From contig CM041534.1 in assembly GCA_023238725.1 (NCBI GenBank), positions 1 through 64,000 on the forward strand: DNA of 64,000 nucleotides, read 5' to 3'. Below the pieces are notes generated by a model. That model ran no database searches. It was not told where the DNA came from and saw only the letters and a list, made by a program, of their open reading frames with translations. Of this stretch, positions 12,351 to 22,420 are shown piece by piece. How positions within the stretch are numbered: the first letter of the stretch is position 1; the number at the start of each line of letters is the position of its first letter. Made by a program: the position numbers and the translations under genes. The stretch comes from Scortum barcoo. Its lineage: Eukaryota > Chordata > Actinopteri > Centrarchiformes > Terapontidae.

Positions 12351-12505
12351 AGGGGTTAGGGTTAGAAGAGTGGGATGTTAGATTTAGGCTTGGGAGAGTA
12401 AGAGGTTAGGGTTAGAGGAGTGGCAAAATAGATTTAGGCTTGGGAGAGTGAGAGGTTAGGGTTAGAAGAGTGAGATGGTTGGGCTTAGATATAAGAGAGT
12501 GAAGG
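12351..12505 (+). repeat. 50-bp minisatellite with TTAGGG-like core
   Basis: Three or slightly more units with an exact 50-bp step (gttaga(a/g)gag at 12361, 12411 and 12461). Each contains ggttagggttag and tttaggcttgggagagt. It lies in the 3' region of the Penelope-like element. Confidence 0.85.
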
Positions 12506-12567
12506 GTTAAGTTTAGGCATATAGAAGTGAGAAAAGTTAGGCTCAGGCCCGAAAGTACATTCTTTCA

Positions 12568-12899
12568 TTAAAGCCGTGTGGATATGTTGTTCCTAACTTG
12601 CTGATCCAATCTCTTTCAGCTCTCCTTCTCTGGGCCGTGGACTAGTGTGGATTACACTCCAGGACCGAGGCCTGCACTGCATCCCAGCCATGAGAGACAA
12701 AATGCTGGACCACATGCCGGTCAGTGTTTTTTTGTCTTACAATATTGTGTTTGTGACATGTGAACCGTACATGTATGGTCAGCCTGGTTTCACCCACATA
12801 TCTTTTACCACATTGTTTACAGAACATCATATATACACAATTTTTAGAAGAAATATTTCCATATGTTGCAGTTTTAAACACCCTTTGTGTGTAAGTCAT
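12568..12899 (-). pseudogene. Penelope GIY-YIG endonuclease domain
   Basis: Encodes SKNCVYMMFCKQCGKRYVGE followed by TRLTIHVRFTCHKHNIV. The CxxC before YVGET plus downstream His residues match the metal-binding insertion seen in PLE endonucleases. A frame change occurs after LECNPH, and a conserved-looking tail (DQQVRNNISTRL) ends at a TAA near 12568. Confidence 0.8.
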
Positions 12900-13399
12900 A
12901 AACCCATCTTTGTTGTTTATCTGCCCGTGGTTTAACCTTTGACCTGACCAGGTAATCTTTAAGGTTTTTGTGTTTTCCTAAATGCAGCAATTATCCGTAG
13001 GTCATTATGGGGTTGCATTGATCTCATGGCGGCCTCTAATTTGTTTTTGATTTGTCTGACCAGTTTTACTGTAGATGGTGAGTAGGTGGTGACAAATGGA
13101 AGAGCGGTGGAAGACCAGAATGGGTTTGGCCTGGAGGAAGTTTTTGAAGCTGTTCCTAAGAAAGGTCCTTGAGTACCCCCTACTGGACAAAGCTGAGAAC
13201 AGAACTTTAGTGGCCTGTTTAAAGCCCTCTGTTTGTGTGCATATTCTGTGGAACCGTAATAGTTGTGATTTTATTAATCCTGCAAATGTATGTTTTGGGT
13301 GATAACTATTTTTGTGTAAGAATGCATGTGTGTCAGTATCTTTGAAATAAACTTTAATGTCCAATTGGTTGTGTAGTGTGAATTTGGGTCCTTTGAATA

Positions 13400-14625
13400 T
13401 GGTTGTGTCCAGAAAATTAATGGAACTATGATCAATTTGTGGATTTTAGTTTTATAGAGGGATTGTGATTGTTTAAGGTGTCCATAAACACCACAAAATC
13501 TTCTGCAGAATAAGTCCAAACACCCCAGATGTCATCAAGGTACCTATAATAATGCAGGGGCTTTTTGTCACATTTTCCCAACGCAGCAGTCTGCCATGAA
13601 GCCATAAAAATGTCTGCATATGCAGGGGAAAATTTTTGGCCCATGGCTGTGCCTTTTATTTGTAGGAAATATTTTCCATCAAATTCAAAATCGTTTCGGG
13701 TCAAATTGATCTCCAATAGTTTTAATAACTCTTTGTCTGGTCTTTTTTTATCCTGAAATTTATGGAAACTATCTTTAATGGCTTGGATGCCTTCTTGTGT
13801 GTCTATATTTGTATAAAGGCTGTCCACATCAATTGTAAATAAAATAGACCCTGTGGGGATGTATAGGTTTTTAATTTTTTCTATGAAATCATAGGTGTCC
13901 TTAATGTAACTTTTGTGTTTTTCAGCCAATGGGTTTAAATAATAATCAATAAATTCCGCCGAACCTATATGTTTCGCTGCTGCAGTTGGACACTATAGGG
14001 CATCCTGGGGGGAATTTCAAATGGCTTACTCCAATTAGCTGGATCCTGGATCCAGCTGAATTTTCGGGAGTAAATAAAACCTTCTCGGCCTAGGCTCAGA
14101 GTCTCCAATTAAATAGTTTTGTTGTTTGGCATTGATGAATTTCTTTTCATATATTTTTTGAAAGATTTGGGTAATTTGTGCGAATGTTTCTAAATAAATA
14201 GGTTTGCTTAATTTGGAATAATATATTGTATGACTCAATTGTCTGTGTCCCTCCCAAGTATTGCTCAAGGTCCATCACCACCACTACACTACCCTTAACT
14301 GCTGGTTTGATTATGATTTCTTTATTTGTTATTAATTCTTTAAGGGCCAAATTTTCTTCAGGTGTTAAATTGGATTTAATCCTGAGGATTTGAAATGAAT
14401 TTTCAAAATAATTTAGATCCAATTTGATCAAGTCCTTGATGTGGGTGGGTAAATGTAGTTAGAGCTCGGAGTGAAGGGCTGTTTTCTCCTGTGATATTTT
14501 TGGAGGTCAGGACTGGATTGTGGTTTAATGTTTTGGTTGCTGCCCCTGGTGGGAATAAAGTTTAAGCCTCTGTTAAGCAGAGATAACTGAGGAGTTGTTA
14601 ATTTAGCATGTTTTGCTAAAATCAT
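13400..14625 (-). pseudogene. Penelope-type reverse transcriptase, fragmented
   Basis: Successive minus-strand segments in shifted frames: NRGLNFIPTRG (about 14600-14530), LTPEENLALKELITNKEIII with KPAVKGSVVVVMD (14431-14270), then the core at 13929-13432 with FTIDVDSLYTNID (motif A), GTAMGQKFSPAYADIFMA (motif B) and YRYLDDIWGVW (motif C). At least three frame changes separate them. The catalytic Asp residues of motifs A and C are still present. Confidence 0.85.
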
Positions 14626-14825
14626 AACATTTTTAAACCCCTCCTGAAAAAAACAGGCTCTCGGGGACCTCTAGTTTACCTGCTGCATCCAATGGTCAAA
14701 CATTTTAGAGGATGTGTGATGGGTCCAATGGACCTTATCCATTTCTGTCTGGAAGTCTTTATTGGGCAGTTCCTGGGAGGAAATCATAGTTTTTTGTGAT
14801 GTGATGGTTTAATACCTGCAGGTTG

Positions 14826-15166
14826 AGCTGGTCCTTCTGTAGGAAGGGCGGTGGAAAAGTTTATTACAGGTACCAAAATTGTGGCTTCAGGGAATCTGTT
14901 TTTAGCCACCCTTAGAGCTCTCTGCAGCTGCTTGATTGTTGTGGTGCGTGTCTTCTGTTTTCTGCTGTTGAGGCCAAAGGACAGGATGAGTGTCTCCACC
15001 TTTGTGGTGCAGACGGCCTTACGCAGGAGGGACTCTGCATGGTGAAATGCTGCTCCAGGATAGCTGTCAACCTATAAGTCCTGGATCTGGAAGAGAGGAA
15101 ATCTTGCAACAGTCACCAATAATAAGGATTTTTTTCCTCACACAAAGACCCCAGTCTGTCAGTTTT
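14826..15166 (-). pseudogene. SGNH/GDSL-hydrolase-like segment of the Penelope-like element
   Basis: Minus-strand reading gives KKILIIGDC, then, after one frame shift near 15065, VDSYPGAAFHHAESLLRK, VETLILSFGLNSRKQK and RFPEATILVPVINFS. The spacing of GD(S/C), a Gly in PGA and an Asn in FGLNSR resembles SGNH blocks I-III. The block I Ser is Cys here and a block V DxxH was not found, so catalysis is not supported in this copy. The assignment is from motif order only. It could instead be an unrelated Rossmann-like fold. Confidence 0.55.
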
Positions 15167-16046
15167 TTGTAGTGTTTAAATGTCTTGTGGGTCTGTGTGT
15201 GGGTGTGTGTAATGTGGACTGTGGTGTGAGTGGTTGTAGGAGGTCCTCTGGAGGTTCTGTAGCAGGCCAGGCTTGGTGATCCTCTGAGGAGCGGTGGCGT
15301 TCCTGGTCGTTCCGGCGTAGTATCCGGGGTGTGAGGATGGAGTTCCTGGGTGGAACGCGGAAGCCTATGGGTGTTAGCCTGAGAATAGGGGGCTCAGACC
15401 TGGTGCTGGGGCTGGGTTTGTTGCTCCCTGGCTCCTCTTCTATTAGGTCCTGGATCACTGAGTCCTCCCAGAGCACACAAGGATTGTGTGAGGCAGGAGG
15501 GGGGACAGTTGAGGTGTCAGATGTTGATGTAGTTATCGTGGTGATGCTGGTCGTCTCCATGGTTACCTCATCACGTCTGCTGGCCCTCTGTTGTCTTTGG
15601 GGTTTGGGGTCTGATGCTGCTCCCTGGAGAGATGGAGACGTGGAATGTGGAGAAAAGAGAGGAGGGGGAGGAGGCAGGGGAGAAAGACGAGAAGGAGGAG
15701 GAGGAATAGGAAGAGGAAGAGGAAGGCGAGGGGAGGAGGAGGAAGAGGAGGAGGCGGAAGGAGGAGGCGGGAAGAAGGGGAGGAGGGAGGGAGTCCTCCT
15801 CTTCATCCACATGAGTGAAGGGGGACCAATCACCTCCTGTCTGGTCCATCATGGTGGCTACACGGATGTGGCTGTGGCTCGAGGAGGTGGAGGAGGGGAG
15901 ATGGCCGCCGCTCCTAGTTCCTGGCATTGGCTTCTACTGGAATGGGCTGGATAGTCGCGGTGAAACCGCTGGTTACCTCTGGTAACGGAGGCATAGGAGC
16001 GTCTCATTGGTGGAGGTTGTCGGTACCAGCCGGGATATGAATCCAC
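15159..16046 (-). pseudogene. Pro/Ser-rich leader ORF of the Penelope-like element
   Basis: Two overlapping minus-strand frames: 16046-15858 (MDSYPGWYRQPPPMRRSYAS...) and 15833-15159, low-complexity Pro/Ser/Leu then a Thr/Ser/Pro-rich part ending RPTRHLNTTKN*. The likely ancestral path switches frame near 15900. No known domain is visible. Its position directly 5' of the SGNH-like part suggests it belongs to the same element. Confidence 0.5.
15650..15800 (+). repeat. Polypurine (GGA/GAA-rich) tract
   Basis: About 150 bases on the plus strand are almost only G and A (gagaaaagagaggagggg and so on). They lie opposite the Pro/Ser-coding run of the Penelope-like leader. Such mirror-like purine tracts can adopt triplex structure. 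Confidence 0.8.
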
Positions 16047-16120
16047 TCTTTCCGCTGGTCAGTCAGTGCGCCCTGGCTGCGCGCGGCACCATTGCTGTCA
16101 GCCTCGGCGGTAGCTCACCT

Positions 16121-16135
16121 GGGTTAGGGTTAGGT
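16121..16135 (+). repeat. 15-bp telomere-like direct repeat, right of the Penelope-like element
   Basis: The sequence gggttagggttaggt is identical to 11918-11932. An R1 copy resumes immediately after it. Confidence 0.7.
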
Positions 16136-17545
16136 AAGATAATATTAAATACTAGAACTACATCACCAATTATAACTCACAGAAGTTGAAAAGAGGCCAG
16201 AATATTATCATAACCAATGCAATATATTGGGTACATGCTGACAAATATTTGGTAACTCACCATTTTGCCCTTGATCAGTTAAATGCTGGTGGTTGTCTTA
16301 GAATATGAGAAAACAGATCTATAAAGGGAAAATACAAAACAAGTTCAAACATAATCAAACTATTATAGTAAGAGAAAATACAACAGTCTATTTATCTAAA
16401 AGTAGAATGGATTACTATAATCATCTTTAATTGTGACATACCATTCCATGCATGCTGTGAGGGCCTTAGAATGTTGTGGTGGCATCCAAGAGATCTTCAG
16501 TTTTGGCAACTGAAATACAGACATTTTAATATGATTAGATAACGTGTCTTCTGCTGGAAGGCAAGATCCTCACAAGAACATTTGGCAAGAGGTCAGAGGG
16601 TCAGAAGGCTGTAAGTCATATAGATAGTTGTTATCCAAAGAGACTAAAGGAAAACCTGCAAAGGCAAGACTCAAACATAGGCCTCCTGCAAATTGTGTGC
16701 AAATAACATTAAAATTGATATTTGTCTTGACTTAGAAAGCATTCACTATTTGTCAGCTGCATTTGTTGTTCCAGTATTTGGCAATTCGCCAGCTGAATCC
16801 TCTCATTTAACATTATGATGATTTCTTGTCTAAAACTTGACTTTCATACACTGTACTTGCCAACAGGGGGCAGAGGAAGCTGTTTGTTGCACATGACAGC
16901 AGGCTGGATTGAACAAAAATAGTTTCTCAACCATGATGAGTGTGTGTGGTGAGTCTGACAAAGGATATGCCTTTTTCTCCCTTCACACAAACTCCCCTGA
17001 AAACCCTTGTCACATCTTAAATACAAAAGATATGACGTCATTGTCTTAATGAAGGCTGTAGCTAGAGCAGCACAAATAAAGGAAGAAACTTAAACTTTTC
17101 TTTGCTTGAAATGAGAAGAAAAATGCCACTAATCCGTAAACTGTTAAGATCAAATGTTGTGCAACTCGGGACTACATCAATAAATTGACTGGGCCTTCCA
17201 CTACATTGTTTCTTTCCACATTGCTGCTGTGATAAGGATAGAAATGGCAGAGGCAGCACTCATATACTTTCTGCACATTCTGGCAATTTGGTCTCTTGCG
17301 CATTTGCCAGTCATAAATAGTATGCTACACAAAATTGCATTCTAATGTTGCTTTGTTTACTTTGCAAATATCTTCGCGATATCAACTTTAAGAAGCCAAA
17401 ATAGGACAAAAATGCTTTTAATACTTAATTGTGCAGGTCTGCGAAACTAAGTCCCCCCAAAAAAGAAGCTATGCGGTAGAATGAATGCAATGTCTTACCA
17501 GTTCTTCTTTGCTGTGGGCAGGAAAGCTGCTGGTACATCATACTC
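16136..17545 (-). repeat. R1 module copy, long
   Basis: Starts with aagataatattaaatactag immediately after the Penelope-like element's direct repeat. It includes the conserved gtgagttata donor-like junction (16190), the first-exon block (16680-16440), ttgtctaaaacttgactttc, and the tgctgtgataaggatagaaa block (17223). It is the most complete order of R1 parts in the window. Confidence 0.75.
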
Positions 17546-18360
17546 ATTGCACCAGATTGTGTACATACTGACAAATATTTGGTAACTCCAAACCATTATG
17601 CCCTTGATCAGTGAAATGCTGGTGGTTGTCTTGGAACATCAGGCAAAAGATGTGGAAATGGAAAATGCAAAATTAGTTCAAACAGAATCAAACAATATTA
17701 GTCATAGAAAATACAACTGTCTGTTTATGTAAAATCAGAACTTATTACTATAAATATCTTGCTAAAATTGTGACATACTTTTCCTTACATGCTGTGAGGG
17801 CCTTAGAGTGTTTTGGTGGCATCCAATGGATCTTGGTTTTTGCAACTGATAAGCAGACATTTTAAAATAATTAGATAACATGTCTTCAAGCATGTGGTCA
17901 AAAAGCTCTTCACAAGAACATTCAGAAAAAAAAAATCCGGGGGTTGACCTGCTGTTATTACTGGGGTCAAAAGGCTGTAAGTCATCTAGATAAATGCCAT
18001 TAAAAGAGACTAAAGGAAAAGCAGCAAATGTAAGAATCTATTTAATATTGCACAATAAAATAAATAAAATCCTTCAATATGGATTTGTTCTCTGCCTCTC
18101 ATGAAACATCTTATTTTCCTGACAAACTTGCAATGAACACATTGCATAAGAGTGTATGGGGGAAAAAAATACAATTCTACAACAATAACCAATAACCAAT
18201 AAAACACTTACATATTAAAATGAAAATAACATTACAATCTAATGTGAAGGCTCTCACAATTCTCACAAAAAAAACTACAAAATGTCACTTTACCAAAGAC
18301 AACATACTTGTAAACAAACAAATCACTGTGGTCGGTGATGAAAACAGGCCGCTCCTGCTT
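17546..18360 (-). repeat. R1 module copy with intact exon
   Basis: Begins at catactcattgcaccagatt and contains the 221-bp open exon (17789-18009). More diverged from the other R1 copies than they are from each other. Confidence 0.65.
17789..18009 (-). CDS. Intact exon of an unrecognised gene or R1-encoded protein
   Basis: The minus strand reads an acceptor with a good pyrimidine tract (tgctgcttttcctttag), 221 bp with no stop (two bases plus 73 codons) and a gtaagg donor. The peptide starts SFNGIYLDDLQPFDPSNNSR, has SECSCEELFDHMLEDMLSNY in the middle, and ends GCHQNTLRPSQH. The same exon recurs, broken by a shift, at 683-415, 16680-16440 and 19880-19640. I do not recognise the family. It could be a real exon of a tandemly copied gene, or part of an intron-bearing transposase. 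No start codon or full gene can be assembled here. Confidence 0.45.
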
Positions 18361-18769
18361 CTAAACTTCTGAATAGGGAATGTCAGGATAGAGCAGAGTA
18401 GCTAACTGCTACTCAACAAACTAAACAAGCTAGCAGCTTCACATGCCCAAAACAGCAGAAATGGCTGCAGAATCAACTTACAAACAGTTAGAAAATATGT
18501 CAGGTACATTCATGTCATTGAATATATACATTAATTTTAGTAAAGAGAATGTTTCATAAATTGATAGTTGAAAAGTCACAGAGCTGTTTTCAGTACATAC
18601 CACAGTAAAGAACATCAGCAGTAAAAGGGCACGAGCACTGTTGTGGAAGCCTTTAATGGATCTTGGTTCTTAGACTGTATGTATTACTGTGAGCAAATTA
18701 GTTGGATGAAAATGAAACAGAATGTCCTAATTTTCATGCTCTCATACTTCAACAAATCAAAATCTACAT

Positions 18770-19260
18770 CAACAAGACAAAATAAAAATACTAGAACTAA
18801 ATCACCAAGTATAACTCACAGAGGTTGACAAAAGGCCACAATATTATCATACTCATTGCACCAGATTGTGTACATACTGACAAATATTTGATAACTCACC
18901 ATTATGCCTTTGATCACTTAAATGCTGGTGGTTGTCTTGGGACATCAGGCAAAAGATCTATGAAGGGAAAGTAGGATTTATTACTATAAATATCTTTAAT
19001 TGTGACATAACTAAGTCCCCCAAAAAACAAAGCTGTGCTGCAGAATGAATGCAATGTCATACCAGTTCTTCTTTGCTGTGGGCAGGGAAGCTACTAGGTA
19101 CTGCCCAGTGCTGGATGCCTGAATATCCCTGCCAAAACACACAGTAGAAATGCACAAGCCAGTGAAAATGTACACATGGGAGGCTATGTTTGCCTTCAAC
19201 TTAACATGCAGTCTGTTAGTAACATAGTCCACAATCCAAAATCTTCCAGACCTATGGTAT
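18770..19260 (-). repeat. R1 module copy (partial)
   Basis: Contains a second exon-like block (minus 18908-18820) reading GIMVSYQIFVSMYTIWCNEY and then DNIVAFCQPL, with donor CT|gtgagt. It also contains a third block near 19130-19060 with acceptor tgttttggcag, reading GYSGIQHWAVPSSFPAHSKE, and donor CTG|gtatga. Confidence 0.6.
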
Positions 19261-19329
19261 GTGGTTCTTAGATTGTATGTATTAATATTAGTCAGGGATC
19301 AAATTAGTGGGATGAAAGTAACACACAAG

Positions 19330-20050
19330 GTACCAATTGTCATTGTCAATAGAAGAACTAAATCACCAATTATAACTCACAGAGGTTGAAAAGAGGCCAG
19401 AATATTATCACACTCATTGCACGAGACTGTGAACATGCTGACAAATATTGGTACCTTACCATTATGCCCTTGATTAGTTAAATGCTGGTGGTTGTCTTGG
19501 AACATGACAAAACAGATTTATAAAAGGAAGATGCAAAACAAGTTCAAAAACAATCAAACTATATTAGTAAGAGAAAATTCAACAGTCTATTTATCTAAAA
19601 GAAGAATGGATTACTATAAATACTTTCAATTGTGACATACCATTCCATGCATGCTGTGAGGGCCTTAGAATGTTGTGGTGGCATCCAATAGATATTACTT
19701 TTGACAACTGAAATGCAGACATTTCAATATGATTAGATAACATGTCTTGTGTTGAAAGCAAGATCCTCACAAGAACATTCGGCAAAAAAACAAGGACTGA
19801 CTTGCTGTTATTACTGCTGTAAGAAGGCTGTAAGTCATATATATAGATAGTTGTTATCCAAAGAGACTAAGGGAAATGCAGCAAAGGCAAGAATTAAACA
19901 TAGGCCTCCTGAAAATTGTGTGCAAATCGTATTAAAGTTGATATTTGTATTGACTTAGAAAACATTCACTATTTTTCAGCTGCATGTTTTGTTACGGTAT
20001 TTGGCGATTCCTACCCGAATACTTTTATTTAACATTATGATGATTTCTTG
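19330..20050 (-). repeat. R1 module copy, left part (split by two insertions)
   Basis: From agaactaaatcaccaattat to gatgatttcttg at 20050, where a 170-bp retroposon has inserted. R1 continues at 20233-20262 and then at 22420 after the Rex1-like LINE. Exon-like block at about 19880-19640. Confidence 0.75.
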
Positions 20051-20220
20051 TAGTGTGAGTGGTTGTCTGTCCTTCAATGTCAGCCCTGCGACTGACTAGG
20101 CATCCAGTCCAGGGTGTACCCCGCCTCTCGCCCAAGATAGCTGGGACAGGCTCCAGCACCCCTGCGACCCTGTGTGTGCTCAGGATAAGCAGGTTTAGAA
20201 GATGGATGGATGGATGGATG
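20051..20220 (+). mobile_element. 170-bp retroposon with (ATGG)n tail and 12-bp target-site duplication
   Basis: Contains gtgagtggttgtctgtcctt, gtccagggtgtaccccgcct and gctgggacaggctccagcac and ends in atggatggatggatgg. It is bounded by gatgatttcttg at 20039-20050 and again at 20221-20232, a perfect 12-bp duplication. The sequence is a common fish interspersed element, probably the 3' end of an RTE-type LINE or a SINE using it. Confidence 0.75.
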
Positions 20221-20261
20221 GATGATTTCTTGACTTTCATTTAAAACTTGACTTTCATACA

Positions 20262-22420
20262 CTTATTATCTTCCGCGTGAGTTTACATCCGGTTGGTCAT
20301 GACAGCAGTGTATGTTCCGCCACGCCACACGCCGACACCAACAAGGCCATGGACGAGCTGTTTGGAGTGATCGACAGGACAGAGACCTCACGGCCGGAGG
20401 CTGCGTTTATTGTAGCCGGAGACTTTAACAGCGCCAACCTGAGGAAAGTCAAAGACAAAGTGGAGTCTCATTACAAGGGCTCCAACACCAGGAGCATGTG
20501 GGCTGGATTAAAAACTCTGACGGACTACAAAAAGAAGATCAGCAGTGCTGAGGTGATGTCTGCATCTCTGCCTGATGAGCTGAACACTTTTTATGCCCGC
20601 TTTGAGAGCACCTCTCCAGCTGTGGAGGTGCAAAAGGCTCAGGAGGACCACTGCCCACCTGTGATATCCAGGGCAGACCTGTGCAGAACTCTAAAACGGA
20701 TTAACACACGTAAGGCTCCTGGACCTGACGGCATCCCCGGCCGAGCTCTCAAGGTGTGTGCAGATCAGCTGGCAGACGTCTTTGCAGACATTTTCAACAT
20801 GTCACTGCTCCAGTCTGTAGTCCCCACATGCTTCAAGGAGACCATCATTGTCCCTGTCCCCAAGAAAACCAAAATCCTCTCCCTGAATGACTACCGCCCA
20901 GTAGCACTCACCTCCACCATCATGAAGTGCTTTGAGCGGTTAGTCAAATCATTCATCACCTCTTCCATCCCGGACTCACTGGACCCACTTCAGTTTGCCT
21001 ACAGGCCCAATAGGTCAACTGAAGATGCCATCGCCCTCACCCTCCACACTGCCCTCTCCCACCTGGACCAGAGGGACACATATGTGAGAATGCTGTTCAT
21101 TGACTACAGTTCAGCATTCAACACCATCGTGCCCTCCAAGCTCGTCACCAAGCTCAGAGACCTCGGGCTCAACAGTGCCCTGTGTGATTGGATCCTGAAC
21201 TTCCTGACGGGCAGACCCCAGGCTGTGCGGATGGGCAGCACCACATCCTCCACCCTGACTCTGAACACCGGCGCCCCCCAGGGCTGTGTGCTCAGCCCTC
21301 TGCTGTACTACTCCTGTTCACGCATGACTGCGTGGCCACCCACAGCTCCAACACCATCATCAAATTTGCTGACGACACACGACCGTCATTGGCCTGATCA
21401 CCGGCGACGACGAGACGGCCTACAGAGAGGAGGTCAGAGCCCTGACATCTTGGTGCCAGGACAACAACCTCCAGCTCAACGTCAGCAAAACTAAGGAGCT
21501 GATCGTGGACTTCAGGAGGAGGCAGAGAGAGGAACACGCCCCCCTCTCTCCATCAACGGGACTACGGTGGAGAGAGTCAACAGCTTCAGGTTCCTCGGGG
21601 TTCACATCAGCGAGGACCTCACCTGGACTCATCACACTGACTTTATCACAAAGTCAGCCAGACAGCGGCTCTTCTTCCTCCGCAGGCTGCGGAGGCTCAA
21701 CATGGACTCAAGGTTACTCTGCAGGTTCTACAGGTGCACCATAGAGAGTATCCTGACTGGCTGCATCACCGCCTGGTACAGCAGCTGCACCGCCCTTAAC
21801 CGCCCTCAACCGTAAGGCTCTACAGAGGGTGATGAAAGCTGCTCAGCACATCACCAGGACAGAGCTGCCATCCATGGAGGACCTCTACACCCAGCGGTGT
21901 AGGAAGAAGGCCACCAAAATCATTAAGGACCCCAGTCACCCCAGCTACAAACTGTTCTGCCTGCTGCCGTCTGGCCGACGGTTCCGCAGCATTCGAGCCC
22001 GAACCACCAGGCTCAGGGACAGCTTCATACCGCAGGCCATAAGACTTTTAAACTGTGTTCACAACACCACCACTTCTCAATAACCCACCATTTCTGCTGT
22101 GCATAGTTTCTACTGTGTATATATATCTATTGTATATATGTTACTAATACTTATACTACTTTACATTTACAGTTTATATTTTATTTGCATAACTTATATT
22201 TTAAGGTCTTTACTTATTTTATTACTCTAGTTTATTATTTATGTTTAAATTTTATTTTATTTTATTTGTTTTTTATTTCTAAATTATCTTTTTGCTTTTC
22301 TTGTTTCTTGTTTCTTAGCATTGTTAGGAGAGCCTGGGACTTAAGAATTTCATTACCAATGATTGCCGATGTAATTGTTGTGTAATGACAATAAATTCTT
22401 GAATCTTGAATCTTGAATCT
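20262..22420 (+). mobile_element. Rex1-like non-LTR retrotransposon, 5'-truncated, inserted in an R1 copy
   Basis: The frame from 20277 holds an APE endonuclease remnant (AAFIVAGDFNSANL) and an RT with RKAPGPDGIPGRALKVCADQ, LNDYRPVALTSTIMKCFERL, FAYRPNRSTEDA, MLFIDYSSAFNTIVP (motif A) and NTGAPQGCVLSPLLY (motif B). A frameshift near 21308 moves the FADDT motif to another frame (21188-21397). The C-terminal part continues in further frames to about 22083. The 3'UTR is A/T-rich and ends in repeated ttgaatc (22395-22420). R1 sequence breaks at catacact (20262) and resumes at gtacttgcc (22420), so the insertion is precise. The endonuclease is largely missing and the copy is dead. Confidence 0.88.

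Larger units (their letters stand above)
11933..16120 (-). mobile_element. Penelope-like retroelement with GIY-YIG endonuclease and SGNH-like upstream segment, decayed
   Basis: Read on the minus strand from 16046 downward the element has: a leader MDSYPGWYRQPPPMRRS; a Pro/Ser-rich region (about 15880-15600); an SGNH-hydrolase-like segment (about 15165-14830); reverse-transcriptase parts with SILFTIDVDSLYTN, IKGTAMGQKFSPAYAD and YYRYLDDIW (13929-13400); a thumb-like region to about 13000; and a GIY-YIG-type endonuclease with VYMMFCKQCGKRYVGET (12899-12640). The coding frame ends near 12570. YLDD together with a GIY-YIG domain is the hallmark of Penelope-like elements. The frame is broken many times by shifts and stops, so it is inactive. 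The 3' part holds several tandem repeats. A 15-bp telomere-like sequence flanks it at 11918-11932 and 16121-16135. Element ends are inferred from those repeats. Confidence 0.85.

Noticed and set aside
12066..12409. Several overlapping plus-strand frames of 78-97 codons
   Set aside because: They arise from tandem repeats in the 3' region of the Penelope-like element, where repeat units keep frames open by chance.
12351..12505. Telomere array
   Set aside because: TTAGGG occurs only twice per 50-bp unit; it is a minisatellite with a telomere-like core, not a true telomere or chromosome end.
15331..15954. Plus-strand 207-codon frame rich in Gly, Glu and Arg
   Set aside because: It is the antisense of the Pro/Ser-rich Penelope leader; its length comes from the purine tract, and no domain or splice context supports it.
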